DNA of 64,000 nucleotides from Kitasatospora aureofaciens. Its GTDB lineage: Bacteria > Actinomycetota > Actinomycetes > Streptomycetales > Streptomycetaceae. The stretch is from the NCBI RefSeq assembly GCF_001188955.3, contig NZ_JPRF03000021.1, positions 62,001 through 126,000 of the forward strand, written 5' to 3'. Positions 36,359 through 44,254 of this stretch are shown here, piece after piece. Both the position numbers and the translations under genes were made by a program. How positions within the stretch are numbered: the first letter of the stretch is position 1; each line of letters begins with the position of its first letter. The notes beneath the pieces were generated by a model. The model was not told the DNA's origin. It was given only the letters and a program-made list of their open reading frames with translations, and made no database searches.

Positions 36359-37684
36359 TCAGTTCTGCTGCTGGTCCCGGACGAACCGGGCCAGCCGGTC
36401 CAGGCCCGTCTCGATCTCCTCCGGCCGAAGGTGGCTGAAGGAGAGCCGCACGACGTTCCGGGGGCGGGTGTCGGCGTAGAAGTGGTGCACCGGTGTCCAC
36501 AGCACCTCGTACGTCGAGGCACAGAGTTCCAACAGGTCGTCACCGGCTGGGAACGGGACGGTGAGCAGCAGGAAGAACCCGCCTTCGGGGGCATTCCAGC
36601 TGACGCCGGGGACGTTGCCGAGGCGGCGCTCCAGGCCGGCGAGCATCCGGGTGAGGTTGTCGCGGTATGTGGCGATCTCACGGACGTTGGCGCGTCGCAG
36701 GCTGCACCCGTGGGCCAGCAGCTTGCCGCCGATGACGGCCTGGGCGATCGGCGAGGTGTTCACCGTCAGCATGCTCTTGATCTTGGCCAGCTGGTCCGCG
36801 AGCGTGCCGGCGCTGCCGTCCGCCGCCGTGCTGCCGGCTTCGACGACGCGCTGGTCGGCCAGGACGTAGCCGACGCGGGCGCCCGGCAGGCCGGTTTTGG
36901 CGAAGCTGCCGAGGTAGACCACGCGGGCGGCGGTGTCCAGGGCCTTCAGGGTGGGCGGCCCGTCCGGGTCGCCGAACAGCCCGTAGGGGTTGTCCTCCAG
37001 GAGCAGCAGGTCCTCCTCGGCGGCGATGCGCAGCAGCCGGCGGCGCGTCTCCAGGCTCATACGGGTGCCGCTGGGATTGGCGAAGTCGGGGATCACGTAG
37101 CAGGCGCGGGGGTTGCGGCCCTGGGCCCTGACCTCGTGGATCCGCATCACCAGGTCGTTCAGGTCGATGCCGTCAGCCGCATCACGGACGGGCACCAGCG
37201 TCATGTCGACCAGGCCCGCGGCCCCGTGCACGCCGACGTAGCTGGGCGCGACGGCGAGAAGCACGTCGCGCTCGTCGCGGCGCAGAGCGCGCAGGGTCAG
37301 GTAGAGGGCCTCCTGGCAGCCGACGGTGACGACGAGGTCCTGCGGGTTCGCGTTGATGCCCTCGTCCAGGCGCAAGTGCTCGGCAACCAGTTCGTGGATG
37401 ACCCCCTTGGTGCGGCCGTACTGCAGCACGGTGCGGCGCACGCGCTCCTCGTCGCCGGAGAGGCGCTCGGTCAAATGCTGCTGGTACAGCGACAGGTAGC
37501 GCGGGAGGTCGTCGAGGTCGAAGAAGCCCTCGTACGGCCGCCCTGCCGCGAGCGAGACCGCGCCGGGGTAGCGCAGCGCGATCTCGTTGAGGAAGTTCAT
37601 CGACTCGCTCACCGGCGAGGCGAGAGACGCGTGGAGATCGCCGACCAGCAACTGTGCGTAATCGGCGAAAGGGCGGGAACCCAT
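36359..37684 (-). CDS. hpgT: HpgT-like arylglycine aminotransferase
   Basis: A PLP-dependent class I/II aminotransferase of 441 aa. HpgT/Pgat enzymes transaminate 4-hydroxy- and 3,5-dihydroxyphenylglyoxylate to the phenylglycines. The PLP lysine is in LGSFAKTGLPGARVGY, with the PDFANPSG and EDNPYGLF motifs upstream. The ATG at 37684 has a GAGGAA ribosome site 6 bases away; a longer reading to 37840 has no homology-like sequence and was rejected. It is the first gene of the operon and so supplies Dpg for module 6. Since no hydroxymandelate oxidase genes for Hpg are seen, Dpg is probably its only arylglycine product here. Confidence 0.9.
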   Translation of the reverse strand: MGSRPFADYAQLLVGDLHASLASPVSESMNFLNEIALRYPGAVSLAAGRPYEGFFDLDDLPRYLSLYQQHLTERLSGDEERVRRTVLQYGRTKGVIHELVAEHLRLDEGINANPQDLVVTVGCQEALYLTLRALRRDERDVLLAVAPSYVGVHGAAGLVDMTLVPVRDAADGIDLNDLVMRIHEVRAQGRNPRACYVIPDFANPSGTRMSLETRRRLLRIAAEEDLLLLEDNPYGLFGDPDGPPTLKALDTAARVVYLGSFAKTGLPGARVGYVLADQRVVEAGSTAADGSAGTLADQLAKIKSMLTVNTSPIAQAVIGGKLLAHGCSLRRANVREIATYRDNLTRMLAGLERRLGNVPGVSWNAPEGGFFLLLTVPFPAGDDLLELCASTYEVLWTPVHHFYADTRPRNVVRLSFSHLRPEEIETGLDRLARFVRDQQQN

Positions 37685-38057
37685 GATCAGTTCCTCTGCT
37701 TGCTTCGAGGGGACGTCAGTGATCCGGACAGTAGCGGCCCGGGAGCTGCGGCGACAGTCGCCCGCCGGAGCCCGAGATTTGGCCCAACACCGCTGCCAAG
37801 GTGGAACTTTGCACTGGCCAGCGACTCTTCCCCACGGCACGGGAAAGCGGAAATTGATCTTCCATTCAGATGATCTTCATGTGTTCGACGGCTGCGGCCG
37901 GGGTTCCTCCGAACGGCACAGGCTAGATTGACAAGTGCCACGGTGCGTGACCGCCGCGCGTCCTGCTCGACCGACGGCGCTCCACGCCCGGTCCGCGCAC
38001 GCCGGACCCCCGACGCACCCCTGCGAAGCACCCTGATCCCCGAGGCGACTGGTAACC
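37685..38057 (+). promoter_or_regulatory. Divergent promoter region with direct repeats
   Basis: A 373-bp gene-free spacer lies between the NRPS/dpg operon (leftward) and the cysteate synthase operon (rightward), so it must hold both promoters. The relatively AT-rich part at 37845-37885 carries the direct repeat TGATCTTC at 37855-37862 and again at 37871-37878 (16-bp period), a plausible activator or repressor site. No regulator gene adjoins it. The use as an operator is inference. Confidence 0.5.
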
Positions 38058-39404
38058 ATGCCCGCTGACCGACTGCCCCAGACCGACGCCGGTCACTACC
38101 GGCTCGTCTGCTGCGAATGCGGCGACCGCCGCGAGGACGACGGGACGGCTCTCGCCTGTCCCGCCCCGCACGGCCCCTCCCTGCTGCGAACCGAGTACAC
38201 CCGAGACGGTTTCACACCGGACGACCGGGCGACGGGCGTCTACCGCTACCACCGGTGGCTGCCGGTGCGCCGCAGTCTGCCGGACACCGGACGCACCGTC
38301 GTCCGCCGCGCTGACCGGCTCGGCGCGATGCTCGGCCTGCGCGAGCTGTGGATCGCCTTCAACGGCTACCATCCCGAGTGGGAAGCCGACCTGACCACCG
38401 GTTCGTTCAAGGAGCTGGAGGCCGCCACCGTTCTGGGCAGGCTACCTGAGTCGGCCGGCACCCTGGTCGTCGCCTCGGCCGGGAACACCGCCGCCGCCTT
38501 CGCCGAGCTCTGCTCACGACACGACGTCCCCGTCGTGGTGGTGGTGCCGCAGAGCGCACTCGGACAGCTGTGCTCGCGCACCCCCTACGGTCCGTCGGTG
38601 CGGCTCGTGGCCGTGGCCGACGCGGAGTACGCCGACGCGATCGCCCTGGCGGACGCGCTGGCCGCGCTGCCGGGCTTCACCGCGGAAGGCGGCACCCGCA
38701 ACGTCGGCCGACGTGACGGCCTCGGCACGGTCATGCTCGCCGCCTACGAGGAGCTCGGCCGCCTTCCCGACGTCTACGTGCAGGCGATCGGCAGCGGGGC
38801 CGGCGCGATCGCCGCCCACGAGGCCGCCCTGCGGCTGCGATGTACCAGCGGCGGGCAGGCCGGGCCGCTCCCCCGTCTCGTCCTCGCCCAGAACTCCTGC
38901 TTCGCCCCCGTCCACACCGCCTGGCACACCGGTGTCCGGCCCTGGGAGGGCGCCGACCGCCAACCGGACGCGGTCCACCGGGCGTTCGCCCCAGAGCTGA
39001 CCAACCGCCGCCCGCCGTACGACATCGCGGGCGGACTCGCCGACGCGCTGCGGGACAGCCGCGGCGACGTGCTGACCGAGGACGCCGCCGCCGCCCGCGG
39101 CGCCATGGACGCGTTCGCCGAACTGGAGGGGCCCGACATCGAACCGCCGGCGGGCATCGCGCTTGCCGCCCTGCGCTCGGCCCTGAAAGACGGGCGCGTA
39201 GCCCCCGGAGCCGCGGTCCTGCTCAACATCACGGGCGGAGGCCGGGCCCGATACCGCCGTGAGCACCGCCTCGAGGCCAACGCACCGACGCTCGTCGTCC
39301 CGCGCGAGGCCGCCCACGACGCACGGTCGGTCGCCGAGATCGCGGCCGTCGTCAACCGAAGTGAGCGGATGGCCCGTCAGGTGGCTGGTTCCGTCGGGCC
39401 CTAG
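38058..39404 (+). CDS. Cysteate synthase homologue (PLP fold type II, threonine synthase-like)
   Basis: A 448-aa protein that matches the archaeal cysteate synthase type (O-phospho-L-serine plus sulfite to L-cysteate) better than true threonine synthases. The features are an N-terminal Cys-containing segment (YRLVCCECGD, LACPAPHG, LLRTEY), the WLPVRR segment, WIAFNGYHPEW, and GSFKELEAA with the PLP lysine near residue 118. SAGNTAAAF gives the phosphate loop and NITGGGRARYRRE lies near the C-terminus. In archaea the enzyme serves coenzyme M synthesis, which is not expected here, so a role in making a precursor amino acid for the NRPS is inferred. It leads a rightward operon with the dioxygenase-like cupin and MbtH. 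An altered beta-replacement specificity (another nucleophile in place of sulfite) is a real alternative. Confidence 0.8.
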   Translation: MPADRLPQTDAGHYRLVCCECGDRREDDGTALACPAPHGPSLLRTEYTRDGFTPDDRATGVYRYHRWLPVRRSLPDTGRTVVRRADRLGAMLGLRELWIAFNGYHPEWEADLTTGSFKELEAATVLGRLPESAGTLVVASAGNTAAAFAELCSRHDVPVVVVVPQSALGQLCSRTPYGPSVRLVAVADAEYADAIALADALAALPGFTAEGGTRNVGRRDGLGTVMLAAYEELGRLPDVYVQAIGSGAGAIAAHEAALRLRCTSGGQAGPLPRLVLAQNSCFAPVHTAWHTGVRPWEGADRQPDAVHRAFAPELTNRRPPYDIAGGLADALRDSRGDVLTEDAAAARGAMDAFAELEGPDIEPPAGIALAALRSALKDGRVAPGAAVLLNITGGGRARYRREHRLEANAPTLVVPREAAHDARSVAEIAAVVNRSERMARQVAGSVGP

Positions 39405-39494
39405 ACCCGCGACACCCGGTCATCCACACCGCAACCCACGACCTCAGCCCCACCACCTCAGCCAGGACCCCAGCGCCGAGGAGCGGCCGTCCCC

Positions 39495-40076
39495 ATGTCC
39501 CTCGCTTCCCTACCGTCACCCCTGCACGCTACGGCGCCCGGCGCGTCCTCACGAACGGTCGAGCTCTGCGACGTGCTCACCAAGGCCGTGCGAGCCGCCC
39601 CGAGCACCGAGCCCGCCCACAGAACCGCCGACCGGGTCGCCCGCGGGCTCGCCGGCTTCCTGGACCACCGGGATCTGCTCGCTCCCGCGCACCTGGCACC
39701 GGACCCGCAGCGCTACCGGCAGCACGTGCTGCACGTGGACCCCGAGGGACGCTTCTCCCTCGTCGCCCTGATCTGGCTCCCCGGTCAGGCCACGCCCGTC
39801 CACGACCACACCACCTGGTGCGTCGTCGGCACCTACCGCGGAACCGAGGAGGAGACGAGTTACCGCTTCACCCGTCACGCCGACGGCAGCTCCGCTCTGG
39901 AGCCGGTAGCGACGACGGTCAACCCGCCGGGCACCGTCACCTACCTGACCCCGCCCGGCGACATCCACCTGGTCCGCAACGGCGGCGACGACCTCGCGGT
40001 CTCGCTCCACGTCTACGGCACTGACGTCCGGCGCCACGGCAGCAGCATCCGCCGCCGCTACGACCTCCCCGTCTGA
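39495..40076 (+). CDS. Cysteine dioxygenase-like cupin
   Basis: A 193-aa protein of the cysteine/3-mercaptopropionate dioxygenase family, non-haem Fe(II) cupins that oxidise a thiol to the sulfinic acid. Two metal ligands are in PVHDHTTWCVVGTYRG and the third in PPGDIHLVRNGG, the expected 3-His arrangement. The ATG at 39495 follows a GAGGAG. It lies 90 bp after the cysteate synthase gene and 119 bp before mbtH on the same strand. Together with its neighbour it suggests supply of an oxidised-sulfur amino acid (cysteine sulfinate or cysteate), or thiol tailoring of an intermediate. Substrate is not proven by sequence. Confidence 0.75.
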   Translation: MSLASLPSPLHATAPGASSRTVELCDVLTKAVRAAPSTEPAHRTADRVARGLAGFLDHRDLLAPAHLAPDPQRYRQHVLHVDPEGRFSLVALIWLPGQATPVHDHTTWCVVGTYRGTEEETSYRFTRHADGSSALEPVATTVNPPGTVTYLTPPGDIHLVRNGGDDLAVSLHVYGTDVRRHGSSIRRRYDLPV

Positions 40077-40195
40077 AGCAAGTTCACCCGACGGTCATGC
40101 CAGGACCTTGTTCCGTTCGCCACCGTCGATCATGGTCTGTCCTGGTCGGCCGGTGAACACTCCCGCCCCGACCACCATCCAGAAAGGAACCCACC

Positions 40196-40408
40196 ATGGC
40201 CAATCCCTTCGAGGACGCCGACGGCACCTACCTCGTTCTCGTCAACGAGGAGAATCAGCACTCGCTGTGGCCCGCCTTCATCGACGTCCCGGCCGGCTGG
40301 ACCATCGCCCACGGTCCCGACAACCGCCAGGCCTGTGTCGACTACGTCGAGACGAACTGGACCGACATGCGTCCCGCGAGCCTCGTCGCCGCCATGGCCG
40401 AGGCCTGA
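40196..40408 (+). CDS. mbtH: MbtH-like protein
   Basis: A 70-aa NRPS accessory protein that binds and activates or solubilises adenylation domains. Family signatures are visible: [30 protein letters not shown] and [14 protein letters not shown], including the invariant Ser and Trp positions. The start has an AAAGGAA ribosome site. It is the last gene of the short rightward operon and very probably serves the ten A domains of the NRPS operon. Its separation from the NRPS genes by the divergent promoter is somewhat unusual. Confidence 0.97.
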   Translation: MANPFEDADGTYLVLVNEENQHSLWPAFIDVPAGWTIAHGPDNRQACVDYVETNWTDMRPASLVAAMAEA

Positions 40409-40456
40409 GCGCGGCACCGTTCCGCGCCGCGCCGTCGAGCCGGCGTCCCCGCCGGC
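40409..40456 (+). terminator. Tandem GC hairpins after mbtH
   Basis: Starting at the base after the mbtH stop, GCGCGGC (40409-40415) pairs with GCCGCGC (40426-40432). Immediately after, GCCGGCG (40439-40445) pairs with CGCCGGC (40450-40456) around a TCCC tetraloop. There is no U-tract, as is common in actinomycetes. This is probably the end of the cysteate synthase-CDO-mbtH transcript. Confidence 0.5.
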
Positions 40457-40746
40457 CGTGGACCCGGAGCACCGCCCCCGGGCCCACGGCCTCCCGGCAC
40501 CGCCGTGCCCCGCCCGACCGGAGCGCGGACCCGGGGACCGACACGGACGTGATCGGGGCTGGCATCTCGGCACCGCGCGGCAGCACCAGGTTGCGCAGCA
40601 CGTCGTCGGCAGGCACGCCCGGCCGGCAGCAGTCCCGGGCGCGGCTCTCCCGGCTGCGCACCGCACCGACGGGGATCACCGAGCCGGGCACCACCTGAAC
40701 GTTCGGCCGCCATCCGCCTCCCGGTCAGAGGTGTTCGAGCCGCAGC
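40457..40746. other. No gene seen
   Basis: High-GC spacer at the right border of the NRPS cluster. I see no open reading frame with protein-like sequence on either strand and no RNA gene. Confidence 0.5.
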
Positions 40747-41060
40747 TCATGACCCACGCGCGTCGGGAACGAGCAGCCGGCGCAGGGCGGTGGGCGTGTG
40801 TCCGACGTGCTCGCGGACGGTACAGGTCAGATGCGCCTGGTCGGCGAAGCCGAGTTGGGCTGCCAGGTCGGCGAGGCTGGATGCGCCCTCGGCGATGAGG
40901 TCCACAGCCCGGGTGACGCGCACGCGGTTGCGCTAGCGGGTCAGCGAGACACCCATTTCCTGTGAGAACACCCGGCTCAGTCGATAGGGCGACACTTCCA
41001 GCAGCGCGGCAAGTGCGCAGTGGTGCGCCTGCCACCACAGGTCGGGCAGCACGAGCAGCG
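40747..41060 (-). pseudogene. AraC-family regulator remnant with in-frame TAG
   Basis: Read on the minus strand this is the double helix-turn-helix end of an AraC-type activator: LLEVSPYRLSRVFSQEMGVSL, then TR-stop-RNRVRV, AVDLIAEGASSLADLAAQLGF, and ADQAHLTCTVREHVGHTP-TALRRLL before the real stop. In intact relatives the stop position is usually Tyr (TRYRN), so one base change created the TAG at about 40933-40935. The N-terminal sensor half is missing; sequence upstream of about 41060 belongs to something else. It lies at the border of the NRPS cluster and may have been a regulator of it or of neighbours. Confidence 0.75.
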
Positions 41061-41066
41061 CGGCGA

Positions 41067-41257
41067 TCACCCCGCCCGCGAACAGCCGGCGGTCGACCAC
41101 GGCCCGGCGGGCCGGACCGAGGAGCAGCCGTCGGCGACGACCGCCCCGGAGGCGTCCGGTGCGGCCGGTGCGGCCGCGGCCAGGGCCGGCGGGGCCCCAG
41201 TACTGTCACCGCGGCAACCACCAGTGTCCCTGCCGCCCGGCGCAGTATCCGCTTCAT
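41067..41257 (-). pseudogene. Small secreted-peptide gene with apparent frameshift
   Basis: An ATG at 41257 with a GAGGGGG ribosome site starts MKRILRRAAGTLVVAAVTVLG, a good signal peptide. The frame then degenerates in a GGGGCCCC run. In the adjacent frame the text continues as [20 protein letters not shown] and ends at 41067. This looks like one small exported protein split by a single-base indel, which could be real or a sequencing error. Function unknown. Confidence 0.4.
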
Positions 41258-41545
41258 CGTTCGGTCCCCCTCGCATCTCTTCGGAGTCGGCGGACCGTCA
41301 CCCGGACCGCCACAAGAGGAGTTGAGGCGGACCGGGCCTTCTGTTACGCAAGGTGTGACGGGCCGACCCGGATGGCCGGAGCGACTCCTGCCGGTCACCG
41401 GTCTCGTGACTGCTCGGCGCGCGCCCGGGGCCGAGGACCAGGAGCCGGTCGCCGCCGAGACCGCCGCTGAGGTTCGGGCCTGTGGCAGTTGTCTTCTCCC
41501 GATGGGGGTCCGGGGCGGAAGGCTGTGCGCCGTCCGCCCAGGGCG

Positions 41546-43168
41546 TCACCCGTGGCGGTGGCGGTCGCAGCGGTCGGAGAGCTGGAAGGAGGCGATACGG
41601 GTGTTCCAGTTTCCGGTACCGTCGGCCGGCTGGTACTGGTTGGTGTACCAGAACGTACAGTCGTCCACCGGGTCGATCGCCATGGAGGTGTAGTCACCCC
41701 AGCGGTTGCTCCCGGTCTGGGAGCCCGTGCCGGTCCACACGGTGGTCTCTCGGAATGTCATCTCGTTCCGCGGGTCGTGCGCCAGGCGTCCGGTTGCGCG
41801 GATCGACGGATGGTCCTGGGAGGACGACGCCGAGTATCCCAGCGCGATGTCGCCGTCCTTGTCCTGGGCCGCGGAGCCCATCCACCGGTACGAGGGCCCC
41901 GGAGCGTAGGTGCTCTGCTGGTGGACGACCGGTCGGCCGTGGTCCAGCCGCAGTTCGTACCAGCGCACCCCCACGCTGCCGGGCACGTCGACCGCGTGGT
42001 TGACGACCAGGGACTGGTGGTCGCCGAAGTTGCGGTAGGCGAGCCGGTACATGGCGGAGTAGGAGAGCGAGTCCAGCTTCTGGGTGGTTCCGGCCTGGGG
42101 GACGCATCGGGTGGGATCGGTACGTACGCAGGCCGGGTTGTAGGGGGCCACCCGTAGCTCCCCGGGACCAGTGACGGCGGTGCGGGTCTGGTCGGCCCAG
42201 TCGACGTGGAACCGCCAGTACTGCAGGCTGTTGCTGGCCGGGTTGAGGGCCATCAGGAGGTTGGGCTCGCCCTGCGGGGGTGGGGTCGTGCCGTCGAGGT
42301 CCGAGCCGAGCGGGATGGTCGGTGACGCGATGGTGTAACACTGCTGGTCAGCGTCGGCTCCGCGCAGCATCCTTTGCCGGTCCCAGGCGCACGCCTCGAA
42401 GAACGCCCCGCCGGTGAAGGCCGCGTAGTAGGCGTCCGGCCACACCGAGACCTTCGGGTGGTCGATGAAGTGCTGGTACCCGAAGTCGTACCGGTAGTAC
42501 TCGCCGGTGGCGTCTTCGGTGGTGGAGACGGCCACGCACAGCCGATTCGTGGTGCCCGTCTCGTCGAGGGCGAACTGGTTGATGATCCAGCGGTGGGCCA
42601 GGGAGTCCCAGCGGACCACGGGATCTCCGATGTCGACGTTCTGAGAGGTCTCGCACGGTCCGCCGAACCCGCTGAACAGGGTTTGGGTCCTCAGCGGCCC
42701 CAGCAGCGTGGCACCGGTCTTGGAGTACACCGCGAGGTCGTAGTTGGTGATCTCCACGATCTGGCTGGAGCCCACCGAGGCGTTGGGGTCGGGGGGGACG
42801 CCCCCGGCTTCCCGGATGCCGTCGAAACTGACGTCCAAGTGGATCTGGTCCCGGTTGCCGTCGCGGTCCTGCACCACCCGATCCGGACGGACGCCCTTGG
42901 TGAGCGACGGGTGCGGCGCGTTGCCGGGGCGCGTGACGCCGGGGGCGGACCGGTGCTGTCCGGATGTCTGCCCCAGTTCACGCAGCGGTGGCGAGGTGTC
43001 GTGGTGCAGTGCGGGTCCGGAGTCATCGGACCGAGGAGCCTGCCCGTGGACAGCCGGCTTGAGTACGGCTCCGGCGGCGGGCGGGGCGGCCCACGCCGGG
43101 GCGGCCACCAGCGTGGCTCCCATCGAGGCGACGGCGACGACCGAACGCATGGCACGGGATAGGTGCAT
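41546..43168 (-). CDS. Secreted protein of unknown function (540 aa)
   Basis: The ATG at 43168 has a GGAGG ribosome site 5 bases away and opens a clear Sec signal peptide: RAMR, a hydrophobic core, then a cleavage site around APAWAAPP. The mature part holds repeated short Trp/Tyr/Asp segments of the kind seen in beta-propellers (VVRWDSLAHRWIINQFAL, YYRYDFGYQHFIDHPKVSVW, NRWGDYTSMAIDPVDDCTFW). I do not recognise a catalytic motif. It looks like an extracellular propeller-fold protein. It is monocistronic on the minus strand, with gene-poor DNA upstream. It could be a hydrolase or adhesin; no function is claimed. Confidence 0.85.
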   Translation of the reverse strand: MHLSRAMRSVVAVASMGATLVAAPAWAAPPAAGAVLKPAVHGQAPRSDDSGPALHHDTSPPLRELGQTSGQHRSAPGVTRPGNAPHPSLTKGVRPDRVVQDRDGNRDQIHLDVSFDGIREAGGVPPDPNASVGSSQIVEITNYDLAVYSKTGATLLGPLRTQTLFSGFGGPCETSQNVDIGDPVVRWDSLAHRWIINQFALDETGTTNRLCVAVSTTEDATGEYYRYDFGYQHFIDHPKVSVWPDAYYAAFTGGAFFEACAWDRQRMLRGADADQQCYTIASPTIPLGSDLDGTTPPPQGEPNLLMALNPASNSLQYWRFHVDWADQTRTAVTGPGELRVAPYNPACVRTDPTRCVPQAGTTQKLDSLSYSAMYRLAYRNFGDHQSLVVNHAVDVPGSVGVRWYELRLDHGRPVVHQQSTYAPGPSYRWMGSAAQDKDGDIALGYSASSSQDHPSIRATGRLAHDPRNEMTFRETTVWTGTGSQTGSNRWGDYTSMAIDPVDDCTFWYTNQYQPADGTGNWNTRIASFQLSDRCDRHRHG

Positions 43169-43869
43169 CAATCCTCCGAGCGGGTCGGTGAGCCAACCCG
43201 ATCGGCCGTCTGGCGACGGCATCGTCCGAGGCAGCCCCCACCCGCGTGCGGCGGCGGTCGTGACCTCCCGGCGCCCCGGGCACGCCGGGGACGTTTCCAG
43301 GCCACGGTGTGAGGGCGGGCGACTCATCTGTGGGTGTGGCAGAACCCAGTTATCCACCTCCTCCGCCCGACGCCGGGGTGATCGGTGCCGTGTCGGGCGC
43401 GGCTCAGCCGTATGGCGCCGCCTCCATGACGGCCGTTCGAAAACTCACCGCTGCATCACATATCATCATAATTAGGCTAATCTTGCTGCGAGTTGAGGAA
43501 ATGTCAGGACGCTGGTCCCCAAGCCCAGGAACAGCGCGGAGTACGCCCATGGCTGAACTGGAGCTCGGTCGCCTCGATGCCGATGAGCGTCCGGCGTTGC
43601 GCATCAACGCCGCCGACCCCGGCATGACTGTTGGGCGACCGAGGCCGAGTTCACGCTGCCGGGCGGCGCGGGTGGCGGCGAAGTTCACCGCCTACCGCGT
43701 CGCGTGCTGGGCACCAGCCCGTCCGGCGCCCCGGGCCGTGGAGCCCATCTCGGAGCGGGGAACGCGGTCCGTCCCGGCCGGGACGGCTCGGCCGGTTCGA
43801 CGGCGTCGTCCTGGTCGCCGGGCTGGGCGGGGCGCTGATGGGTGCTCACGGGCGTCTCCTGGTGGTCGT

Positions 43870-43957
43870 GGTCGGCTGGCTGCCTCTGGCGGATCAGACA
43901 GGCGCGGCCGTCGTGGACCAGCACCGCGCACACCCGCACCCGGACCGGCCCGGTCAC
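43870..43957 (-). pseudogene. NUDIX hydrolase N-terminal fragment
   Basis: From a GTG at 43957 the minus strand reads VTGPVRVRVCAVLVHDGRAC-LIRQRQP, which resembles the first strand of NUDIX hydrolases. The NUDIX box never follows and the frame runs into unrelated sequence. A short truncated remnant; the call is tentative. Confidence 0.35.
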
Positions 43958-44011
43958 CGCGCTGGCGGTCACTGCCGGGCCCAGGTCGGGCAGGCGGGCT
44001 CGTGCCTGGGC

Positions 44012-44070
44012 GGGCAAACTCACCGGCGGCCCCGGGGCGAAACTCACCGCCCTGGGGCGAAACTCCCCAC
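44012..44070. repeat. Three short direct repeats
   Basis: The motif GGGGCGAAACTCACCG and two variants (GGCAAACTCACCGG, GGGGCGAAACTCCCC) recur with a period of about 20 bp, just upstream of the NUDIX fragment on its coding strand. Possible operator or replication slippage; no protein-binding evidence. Confidence 0.4.
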
Positions 44071-44254
44071 TGCAGGTCAGCGGCCTGCCCGGTGGCCGCT
44101 CGGATCGGCCTGGCCGATGGCCAATGCGAGCCAGCGGCCGGAGGACCACAGCCGCCAAACTCGCATATCGCCCGCGACTAGGGCGCGTATTTGGTCGTGA
44201 TCAATCTGCGCGATTCACCTTCGCGGCGGGTCCCGATCCGGTAGACCGTAGTGC

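Larger units (their letters stand above)
43169..44180. other. Gene-poor region with small remnants
   Basis: About 1 kb without a convincing intact gene. It contains an AT-richer patch at 43440-43500 that could be a promoter, followed by an ATG at 43501 whose short product I do not recognise. A NUDIX-like start lies on the minus strand (separate entry). Three imperfect direct repeats of GGGGCGAAACTCACCG type lie near 44012, 44035 and 44055. Confidence 0.5.

Noticed and set aside
40278..40694. Minus-strand frame over mbtH and the following spacer
   Set aside because: It overlaps the certain mbtH gene in antisense and shows no family motif; a faint impression of a P450 fragment did not hold up.
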